NCBI RefSeq assembly: GCF_000219215.1
Contig: NC_015726.1
Location: 3,100,001 to 3,164,000, forward strand
DNA length: 64,000 nt
Reading direction: 5' to 3'
From: Cupriavidus necator N-1
Lineage (GTDB): Bacteria; Pseudomonadota; Gammaproteobacteria; Burkholderiales; Burkholderiaceae
Shown here: piece by piece, positions 57,959 to 64,000 of the stretch
Layout: the number at the start of each line of letters is the position of its first letter
Numbering within the stretch: position 1 is the first letter of the stretch
The notes under the pieces: generated by a model
The model's database searches: none
Seen by the model: the letters and a program-made list of their open reading frames with translations, nothing else
What the model was told of the DNA's origin: nothing
Program-made: the position numbers and the translations under genes

Positions 57959-59029
57959 ATGAATGCCCCGCTGTTGAACCAAGAGGCCAAGCGCATCCTG
58001 CTCTGGATCGTCGTGGCCGTCGCGCTGTTCGCCGCCATCATCGCGCTGGCGCCGGTGCTGACGCCGTTCCTGTTCGCGTTCATCTTCGCCTATATCCTGA
58101 ACCCGGGCGTTGACTGGCTGCAGCGCCGCCGCGTGCCGCGCGCGGTGGGCGTAACGCTGATGATCCTGCTGCTGACGGTGATCTGCGTGATGCTGGTACT
58201 GCTGGCGATCGCAGTTCTGCAACGCGAGATCCCGCAGGTGCACGAGCAATTGCCGATCCTGCTGAAGAAGCTCAATTCGGTGGTTTCGCCCCGCCTGGCC
58301 GAGTTCGGCGTACGCGTGCGCTTTGACTTCCCCGGCCTGCGCAACATGCTGTCGGACCGTTTCTCGGCCAGCCCGGAAGACCTGCTGGTGGTGTTGCTGA
58401 ACTACGTCAAGATGTCGGGCTCCGCGCTGATCACGGTGGCCGGCATCGTCTTTATCGTGCCCATCGTCATGTTCTACCTGATGATGGACTGGCACATGGT
58501 GATGCGCCGCATCGAGGGCGTGGTGCCGCGCCGCTGGGTGCCCAAGGTGCGCGAACTGACCAACGAGACCGACGCGCTGCTGTCGCAATACCTGCGCGGC
58601 CAGATCCTGGTGATGGTGATCCTGGCGGCAATCTACTCGATCGGCCTGACCATCGCCGGCTTCGATATCGGCGTGCCGGTCGGGGTCTTCACGGGGCTGG
58701 CGGTGTTTATCCCGTATATTGGCTTTGGTGTCGGGCTGGTCATGGCGGTCCTGGCCGCGCTGCTGCAGTTCGGCAACTGGTACGGGCTGGCCGCGGTGGC
58801 GGTGGTCTACGGCTTCGGCCAGTTTATTGAGAGCTTTTACCTGACCCCGCGCCTGGTGGGCGAACGCATCGGCCTGCACCCGCTGGTGGTGATCTTCGCG
58901 CTGCTCGCCTTCGGCCAGCTGTTCGGCTTCTTCGGCGTGCTGCTGGCGCTGCCGACCTGTGCCGTGCTGCTGGTCGGCGCGCGGCAGCTGCGGCGGGTTT
59001 ACCTGGCCAGCGACCTGTACCGAAAATAA
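57959..59029 (+). CDS. perM: AI-2E-family permease (PerM)
   Basis: 356 aa from the ATG at 57959 (MNAPLLNQEAKRILLWIVVAVALFAAII). Seven or eight membrane segments are predicted, with a central soluble stretch (about 95-150). The family motif PVGVFTGLAVFIPYIGFGVGLVMAVLAALLQFG and the C-terminal FIESFYLTPRLVGERIGLHPLVVIFALL are visible. Members export small molecules or ions; the substrate here is unknown. A 42-codon longer frame is not supported. hda follows 44 bases later. Confidence 0.88.
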   Translation: MNAPLLNQEAKRILLWIVVAVALFAAIIALAPVLTPFLFAFIFAYILNPGVDWLQRRRVPRAVGVTLMILLLTVICVMLVLLAIAVLQREIPQVHEQLPILLKKLNSVVSPRLAEFGVRVRFDFPGLRNMLSDRFSASPEDLLVVLLNYVKMSGSALITVAGIVFIVPIVMFYLMMDWHMVMRRIEGVVPRRWVPKVRELTNETDALLSQYLRGQILVMVILAAIYSIGLTIAGFDIGVPVGVFTGLAVFIPYIGFGVGLVMAVLAALLQFGNWYGLAAVAVVYGFGQFIESFYLTPRLVGERIGLHPLVVIFALLAFGQLFGFFGVLLALPTCAVLLVGARQLRRVYLASDLYRK

Positions 59030-59073
59030 CGGCTGCCCCACTGCTGCCCACACCTGCAAGTTAGCCATACGTC

Positions 59074-59781
59074 ATGTCCCCGCGTCCCAAGCAACTGTCG
59101 CTCGAGCTGGGCAGCCCGCCGCCTTCGACCTTCGAGAATTTCGTGGTGGCATCCAACCGCGAGGCGGTGCAGCGCCTGCGCGAGCTGCCCGCCGCGCTCG
59201 CCCAGGAGCACGCCAGCGACCGGCTGGTCTACCTGTGGGGCGAGGTCGGCTGCGGCCGTACCCACCTGCTGCACGCGGTATGCGAGGCCGGGCCGCAGCA
59301 CGGCATCCGCAGCCGCTACCTGAGCCCGCACCACCCGCTGTCGGACTTCCTGTTCGATCCCTGGTGCCAGCTCTACACCGTCGATGACGTCGAGTTGCTG
59401 GATGAAGCGCGCCAGATCGCGGTGTTCTCGCTCTACAACGAGGTGCGCGCCCACGTGCGCACCGCGCTGGTGGTGGCCGGCGGCCTGGCCCCGCGCGCGA
59501 TGCCGGTGCGCGAAGACCTGCGCACGCGCCTGGGCTGGGGCCTGGTGTACCAGGTCGCGCCGCTGTCGGACGACGACAAGAAGGCCGCTGTGCTGCATGC
59601 AGCACGCGAGCGCGGCCTGCAGCTGTCGCCAGAGATCACGCACTGGCTGGTGACGCGGCATTACCGCGACATGCCAAGCCTGATGGCGCTGCTGGACGCG
59701 CTCGACACCTACTCGCTGGAACGCAAGCGGCCGGTGACACTGCCGCTGCTGCGTGAAATGTTTGCTGAATTCCGGGATTAG
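59074..59781 (+). CDS. hda: DnaA regulatory inactivator Hda
   Basis: 235 aa. It prompts DnaA-bound ATP hydrolysis after replication starts. The clamp-binding motif QLSLEL is at 7-12, followed by the AAA+ DnaA-like core with P-loop GEVGCGRT (56-63), Walker B-like YTVDDVELLD and the sensor region VREDLRTRLGWGLVYQ. The central switch between loader and DnaA cannot be judged from sequence. It lies behind perM and in front of the HAD gene on one strand. Confidence 0.92.
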   Translation: MSPRPKQLSLELGSPPPSTFENFVVASNREAVQRLRELPAALAQEHASDRLVYLWGEVGCGRTHLLHAVCEAGPQHGIRSRYLSPHHPLSDFLFDPWCQLYTVDDVELLDEARQIAVFSLYNEVRAHVRTALVVAGGLAPRAMPVREDLRTRLGWGLVYQVAPLSDDDKKAAVLHAARERGLQLSPEITHWLVTRHYRDMPSLMALLDALDTYSLERKRPVTLPLLREMFAEFRD

Positions 59782-59860
59782 CGGCGGCATCGGCGCCCAA
59801 ACCACACCCAACGCGGCCACGGCACCTGCCTGCCTGCCCGCCCGACCTCTCGCCTTAAGG

Positions 59861-59866
59861 TAAAAT
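59861..59866 (+). promoter_or_regulatory. -10 element of the HAD phosphatase gene (possible leaderless start)
   Basis: TAAAAT ends eight bases before the ATG at 59875, so +1 would lie on or next to the start codon. No good -35 is seen. Confidence 0.4.
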
Positions 59867-59874
59867 CGCCGCCC

Positions 59875-60549
59875 ATGAATCTGGCACTCTTTGATCTCGA
59901 CCACACCCTGATCCCAACCGACAGCGACCATGAATGGGGCCGCTTCCTGGTCCGCATGGGCGTCGTCGACGAGGAAATCTACAGGCAGAAGAACGACGAG
60001 TTCTACGGCCACTACAAGGCCGGCACCCTCGATATCCAGGCCTTCCTGCGCTTTGCGCTGGCGCCGCTGGCGGCCAACCCGCGCGACCGGCTCGATGCCA
60101 TGCGGGTGCGCTTCATGCACGAGGTGATCGACCCCGTGATCACGCCGCAGGCGCGCGCGCTGGTCTACAAGCACTTGGAAGCCGGCGACCTGTGCGCCGT
60201 GGTGACCGCCACCAACAGCTTCGTCACCGCGCCGATCGCCACGGCCTTCGGCATCAAGCACCTGATCGCGACCGAGCCGGCCACCGTCGACGGCAAGCCC
60301 GAGAGCCAGTACACCGGCGAGGTCGAGGGCGTGCCCAGCTTCCGCGAAGGCAAGATCACCCGCGTCGAGGCCTGGCTAAAGAGCCAGGGCGCGCAGTGGG
60401 ACCATTTCGAGAAAACCACCTTCTACAGCGACTCGGCCAACGACCTGCCCTTGCTGGAAAAAGTCTCCGAGCCGATCGCCACCAACCCGGACGATCGCCT
60501 GCGCCACCACGCCGCCGCGGCAGGCTGGCGCATCATGGATCTGTTCTGA
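59875..60549 (+). CDS. HAD-superfamily subfamily IB hydrolase (SerB/HisB-like phosphatase)
   Basis: 224 aa. The HAD motifs are in order: DLDHTLIPTDSD (Asp 7 nucleophile, Asp 9), VVTATNS (motif II), KITRVEAWLK and SDSANDLPLLE (motif IV). The long helical cap between residues 20 and 85 and the EFYGHYKAG loop fit the IB group that includes PSP and the TIGR01490 type. It probably dephosphorylates a small metabolite such as histidinol phosphate or a phosphoserine analogue, but this cannot be chosen from sequence. One base separates its stop from the pcnB GTG. Confidence 0.85.
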   Translation: MNLALFDLDHTLIPTDSDHEWGRFLVRMGVVDEEIYRQKNDEFYGHYKAGTLDIQAFLRFALAPLAANPRDRLDAMRVRFMHEVIDPVITPQARALVYKHLEAGDLCAVVTATNSFVTAPIATAFGIKHLIATEPATVDGKPESQYTGEVEGVPSFREGKITRVEAWLKSQGAQWDHFEKTTFYSDSANDLPLLEKVSEPIATNPDDRLRHHAAAAGWRIMDLF

Positions 60550-60550
60550 C

Positions 60551-62092
60551 GTGATCAAGAAGCTAATTACCCGGCTGCTGGGCAAACCCGGCCCCAAGCT
60601 GCGCCGCACCGGCCATGCCCATACGCCGCGCATTGTCGGCGCCGACGAACACCAGATCGACCCCGCGCTGCTGTCGCGCAATGCCGTCAAGGTCACCTCC
60701 ACGCTGCAGCAGGCCGGCTACCAGGCCTACATCGTGGGCGGCGCGGTGCGCGACCTGCTGCTCGGCATCAAGCCCAAGGATTTCGACGTCGCGACCAACG
60801 CCACGCCCGACCAGGTGCAGGCGCTGTTCCGGCGCTCGCGCATCATCGGGCGGCGCTTCCAGATCGTGCACGTGACCTTCTACGGTGGGCGCGAGCAGGA
60901 AATCATCGAGGTCTCGACCTTCCGCGCGCTGGTCGACGCCATCGCCAGCGAGACCCTGCCCGAAGGCCGCCGCCTGAAGCGCGCCGAGCTCGACAGCAAG
61001 ACCCATGCGATCGATGCCTCGGGCCGGGTGCTGCGCGACAACGTGTGGGGTTCGCAGGCCGAAGACGCGGAACGCCGCGACTTCACCATCAATGCGATGT
61101 ACTACGACCCGGCCGCGCAGACCGTGCATGACTACCATCACGGCATGGAAGACATCCGCGCGCGCACGCTGCGCATGATTGGCGACCCGGTCACGCGCTA
61201 TCGCGAAGACCCGATCCGGATGCTGCGCGTTGTGCGCTTCGCCGCCAAGACCGGCTTCGACATCGACGAAGCCACGCGCCACCCGATCGCCGGCCTGGCC
61301 TCGCTGATCCACAACGTGCCCAGCGCGCGCCTGTTCGACGAGATGCTCAAGCTGCTGATGTCCGGCCACGCCTGGGCCTCGCTGCAGGAGCTGCGCAAGG
61401 CCGGGCTGCACCAGGGCCTGCTGCCGCTGCTGGACGTGGCGCTGGAGCAGCCCATGGGCCAGCGCTTCGTGCAGCTGGCGCTGGACAACACCGACCGCCG
61501 CGTGCAGGCCGGCAAGCCGGTCTCGCCGGGCTTCCTGTTCGCCGCGCTGCTGTGGCATCACGTGCTGCAGCGCTGGACCAGGCTGCGCGAGGAAGGCGAG
61601 CACGCCATCGCCGCGCTGAACACCGCCATGGACATGGTGCTGGAAAAGCAGACCGGCCAGCTGGCGATCCAGCGCCGCTTTGTCACCGACATGCGCGATA
61701 TCTGGGGCATGCAGCCGCGCTTTGAAAAGCGCGTGGGCCGCATGCCGTTCCGGCTGCTGGAATCGCCGCGCTTCCGTGCCGGCTTCGACTTCCTGCACCT
61801 GCGCTGCCAGTCGGGCGAGCTGCCCGAGGAACTGGCCGCCTGGTGGCAGGACTTCCAGGACGCCGACCCGGGCGAGCGCGAGGACCTGATCGACGCGGTA
61901 CGCGGCGCGCGCGGCCCGAGCGGTCAAGGCGGCCAGGGCAGTCAAGGTGGCCAGGGCGCCGAGGGCGAAGGCCCGGCACGCAAGAAGCGCCGCCGGCGCG
62001 GTCCGCGGAAATCGGATAAAGTGTCTTCCCGGAGCGACACGGACGCGGGCGAGGCAGCACATGCCGGCCCCGGCCAGCCGGAGGAAACCTAA
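60551..62092 (+). CDS. pcnB: Poly(A) polymerase I
   Basis: 513 aa from GTG 60551, one base after the preceding stop. It adds poly(A) tails that speed RNA decay. The class II nucleotidyltransferase head has YIVGGAVRDLLLGIKPKDFDVATNATPDQV with the catalytic DxD and RRFQIVHVTFYGGREQEIIEVSTF, then the RNA-binding RDFTINAMYYDP and YREDPIRMLRVVRFAAKTGF. The tail (about 455-513) holds GQGGQGSQGGQG repeats and KKRRRRGPRKSDK, rich in basic residues, as in other PcnB proteins where it aids RNA binding. folK begins at the next base after its stop. Confidence 0.94.
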   Translation: MIKKLITRLLGKPGPKLRRTGHAHTPRIVGADEHQIDPALLSRNAVKVTSTLQQAGYQAYIVGGAVRDLLLGIKPKDFDVATNATPDQVQALFRRSRIIGRRFQIVHVTFYGGREQEIIEVSTFRALVDAIASETLPEGRRLKRAELDSKTHAIDASGRVLRDNVWGSQAEDAERRDFTINAMYYDPAAQTVHDYHHGMEDIRARTLRMIGDPVTRYREDPIRMLRVVRFAAKTGFDIDEATRHPIAGLASLIHNVPSARLFDEMLKLLMSGHAWASLQELRKAGLHQGLLPLLDVALEQPMGQRFVQLALDNTDRRVQAGKPVSPGFLFAALLWHHVLQRWTRLREEGEHAIAALNTAMDMVLEKQTGQLAIQRRFVTDMRDIWGMQPRFEKRVGRMPFRLLESPRFRAGFDFLHLRCQSGELPEELAAWWQDFQDADPGEREDLIDAVRGARGPSGQGGQGSQGGQGAEGEGPARKKRRRRGPRKSDKVSSRSDTDAGEAAHAGPGQPEET

Positions 62093-62632
62093 ATGACGCT
62101 TGCCTTCATCGGCATCGGGGCCAATCTTGGCGATGCCCGCCAGGCCATCAAGGACGCCATCGTGTGTCTGGCCCAGCAGGTCGGCATCACGGTGCTGGCG
62201 CGCTCATCGCTCTACCGCACCGCCCCGGTCGATGCCGGCGGCGACGACTACTACAACGCGGTGGTCAAGGTGCAGACCTCGTTCACCGCGGCGCAGCTCC
62301 TGCGCATCTGCCACCACATCGAAGACCAGTTCGGCCGCGAGCGGCCGTTCCGCAACGCGCCGCGCACGCTGGACCTGGACCTGCTGCTGTTCGGCGACGA
62401 GCAGCACGACCACGAGCACCTGACGGTGCCGCACCCGCGCCTGACCGAGCGCGCCTTCACGCTGGTGCCGCTGCTAGAGCTGGATGCCGCGCTGGCCATC
62501 CCCGGGCGCGGACGCGCCGCCGACTACCTGGCCGGCGTGGGCGCGCAGCGCATCGAGAAGGTGTCCACCTGCAAGTGCCTGCGCATGCAGGCCGCCGCCG
62601 GCGGGACCGGCGATGGCGGCACCCCTGGCTGA
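62093..62632 (+). CDS. folK: 2-amino-4-hydroxy-6-hydroxymethyldihydropteridine pyrophosphokinase
   Basis: 179 aa. It transfers pyrophosphate from ATP to the pterin in folate synthesis. HPPK motifs: FIGIGANLGDARQAI, SSLYRTAPVD, the central IEDQFGRERPFRNAPRTLDLDLLLFGDE with the metal-binding DLD, and LTVPHPRLTERAFTLVPLLELD. The last 30 residues (about 150 on) are a poorly conserved Ala/Gly-rich tail. It abuts pcnB, as in E. coli pcnB-folK-panB. Confidence 0.94.
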   Translation: MTLAFIGIGANLGDARQAIKDAIVCLAQQVGITVLARSSLYRTAPVDAGGDDYYNAVVKVQTSFTAAQLLRICHHIEDQFGRERPFRNAPRTLDLDLLLFGDEQHDHEHLTVPHPRLTERAFTLVPLLELDAALAIPGRGRAADYLAGVGAQRIEKVSTCKCLRMQAAAGGTGDGGTPG

Positions 62633-62688
62633 CCCCGCCCGGCGGCGCCCGCGGCGCTGCCATCCACCCCACTGAAGCCCGGAGCGCC

Positions 62689-63330
62689 ATGCTCGATCAC
62701 CTGCGCCGCATCGTCGTCGAAGGCCCCGTCGGATCCGGCAAGACCTCGCTGGCCCAGCGCCTGGCGCGCACGCTGCAGGCCCAGGAACTGCCCGACAGCG
62801 CGCGCCGCAGCCCCTTCCTCGAACCCTTCTACCGCGATCCCGCGCGCCATGCGCTGGCGCTGCAGCTGTGGTGCCTGACCCAGCGCGCGGTGCAGCTGCA
62901 GCAATGGCAGGCGGGGGTGCTGGCCGGCCAGCGCATGGTCACCAATTTCCTGATGGCCAAGGATCGGCTGCACGCGGCGCTGACGCTGTCCGACGACGAA
63001 CTGGCGCTCTACGACGCCATCGCCGCACGCCTTGACCTGCCGCCGCAGCGCGCCGACCTGGTGATCGTGCTGCAGGCCGCCCCGTCGCTCTTGCGCGAGC
63101 GCATCGTGCGCCGCGGCGAGCCTGGCGAGGCCGGCATCGACGAACACTATCTGCAGCGCCTGGCCGGCGCCTACGGCGAATTGTTCCACCGGTACGACGA
63201 CGCCCCGGTGCTGGTCGTCGACACCGCCCACTTCAATCCGGTGGACAATGATGACGATTTCCGTACACTACTGTCGCGCATCGAAAACATGCGCGGCCGC
63301 AAGGCCTTTCTCAATCTCGCTGCGCCCTGA
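62689..63330 (+). CDS. Deoxynucleoside kinase-type P-loop kinase
   Basis: 213 aa from the ATG at 62689 (MLDHLRRIVVEGPVGSGKTSLAQRL). The dNK family features are: P-loop EGPVGSGKTS (about 11-20), the Glu-Pro-Phe region SPFLEPFYRDPARHALALQLW, the RLDLPPQRADLVIVLQA strand and the LID RERIVRRG. It should phosphorylate a deoxynucleoside for salvage, substrate unknown. The pcnB-folK-dNK-panB run is the familiar betaproteobacterial order. A plain open frame extending upstream overlaps folK and is not used. Confidence 0.85.
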   Translation: MLDHLRRIVVEGPVGSGKTSLAQRLARTLQAQELPDSARRSPFLEPFYRDPARHALALQLWCLTQRAVQLQQWQAGVLAGQRMVTNFLMAKDRLHAALTLSDDELALYDAIAARLDLPPQRADLVIVLQAAPSLLRERIVRRGEPGEAGIDEHYLQRLAGAYGELFHRYDDAPVLVVDTAHFNPVDNDDDFRTLLSRIENMRGRKAFLNLAAP

Positions 63331-63429
63331 CAGGCTCCGCCTGCCAGACCCAACACAATAACGACGGCTGTCGTTGCCGTGCGGGCGGCCCTCCCGGCAC
63401 CGGCAAAGCCGTCCTATATGGGCACTGCC

Positions 63430-64000
63430 ATGAGCTACCTCCTCGATCCCTCCCGCAAGACCATCACGATTCCCAAACTGCAGGCGATGCGTGACGCCGG
63501 CGAGAAAATCGCCATGCTGACTGCGTACGACTCCAGCTTCGCCGCGCTGCTCGACTACTGCGGCGTGGAAATGATCCTGGTCGGCGATTCGCTGGGCAAT
63601 GTGATGCAGGGCCAGCAGACCACGCTGCCGGTCACGCTGGAACAGATGGCCTACCACACCGAATGCGCGGCGCGCGGCAACCAGACCGCGCTGCTGCTGA
63701 CGGACCTGCCGTTCGGCACCTATCCCACGCCTGAGGCCGCGTTTGCCAGTGCGGTCACGCTGATGAAGGCCGGCGCGCAGATGGTCAAGCTCGAGGGCGG
63801 CGACTGGCTGGCGCCGATCGTCAAGTTCCTGGTCGAGCGCAGCATCCCGGTATGCGCGCATATCGGCCTGACGCCGCAGTCGGTGCACGCGCTGGGCGGC
63901 TTCAAGGTGCAGGGCAAGACCAACGCCGGCGCGGCCCAGCTCAAGCGCGACGCGCTGGCGCTGCAGGCCGCCGGCGCGCAGGTGGTGCTGATGGAGGCGG
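63430..64000 (+). CDS. panB: 3-methyl-2-oxobutanoate hydroxymethyltransferase, partial (cut by window end)
   Basis: The first 190 codons are in the window, from ATG 63430 ([20 protein letters not shown]). It adds a hydroxymethyl group to 3-methyl-2-oxobutanoate on the way to pantothenate, and so feeds coaBC. Motifs: [42 protein letters not shown] with the Mg-binding DS, DLPFGTY and [10 protein letters not shown], then [20 protein letters not shown]. The rest lies to the right. Confidence 0.94.
   Translation, partial: MSYLLDPSRKTITIPKLQAMRDAGEKIAMLTAYDSSFAALLDYCGVEMILVGDSLGNVMQGQQTTLPVTLEQMAYHTECAARGNQTALLLTDLPFGTYPTPEAAFASAVTLMKAGAQMVKLEGGDWLAPIVKFLVERSIPVCAHIGLTPQSVHALGGFKVQGKTNAGAAQLKRDALALQAAGAQVVLMEA

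Overview
The window is a high-GC, densely packed, mostly housekeeping stretch of a betaproteobacterial chromosome. Gene neighbourhoods (fkpB-ispH, radC-rpmB-rpmG, icd-csp-clpS-clpA, pcnB-folK-dNK-panB), protein sequences and codon usage point to Burkholderiales, most likely Cupriavidus or a close relative. The genus is judged from recall of these families, not from a search.

Layout. 1-8.0 kb: argD, then an intact IS3-family insertion sequence, then a complete branched-chain amino-acid ABC transporter (livK, livHMGF, minus strand). 8.4-11.2 kb: ispH and fkpB, a radC that lacks its normal C-terminus, and ribosomal genes rpmB-rpmG. 11.3-16.4 kb: de novo NAD synthesis (nadB convergent with nadA-nadC) and an acyl-CoA-type desaturase. 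16.7-23.0 kb: MscS channel, RNA m5C methyltransferase, purN, and a convergent NarL-type regulator and hybrid histidine kinase. 23.2-29.7 kb: ribF, ileS, lspA, coaBC, dut. 29.8-31.7 kb: a glyoxalase-like protein and a Bug-type solute-binding protein. 31.8-37.3 kb: clpS-clpA, a cold-shock protein, a VOC protein and icd. 37.5-46.1 kb: rluE, two small secreted proteins, yajQ, murB, ppnP, argF, a DUF3579 gene, rpsT, murJ and a SirB1-type protein. 46.2-50.6 kb: a DedA protein, mutL, miaA and a GNAT acetyltransferase. 50.6-56.5 kb: the main accessory island, a GntR/FCD regulator convergent with an operon for an MFS transporter, a D-hydantoinase/dihydropyrimidinase, an amidase-signature amidase and an Asp/Glu/hydantoin racemase. 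56.7-64 kb: purM, perM, hda, a HAD phosphatase, pcnB, folK, a deoxynucleoside kinase and the start of panB (cut by the window edge).

How genes work together. The hydantoin operon has import (MFS), ring opening (hydantoinase), a hydrolase (amidase) and a racemase. The usual N-carbamoyl-amino-acid amidohydrolase is absent and an amidase-signature enzyme stands in its place. An identical 14-base element occurs upstream of both the GntR gene and the transporter that leads the operon, which suggests a small self-contained regulon. A second recurrent signal is a CTTATATAAG-centred palindrome in the icd/rluE intergenic region and in the DUF3579 promoter. Several genes (mutL, purN, the HAD phosphatase) have a -10 box so close to the start codon that leaderless mRNAs are likely. 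No tRNA, rRNA, CRISPR array or prophage was seen, and I found no convincing wholly new multi-gene system. The best leads are the hydantoin regulon, the palindromes and the truncated RadC.
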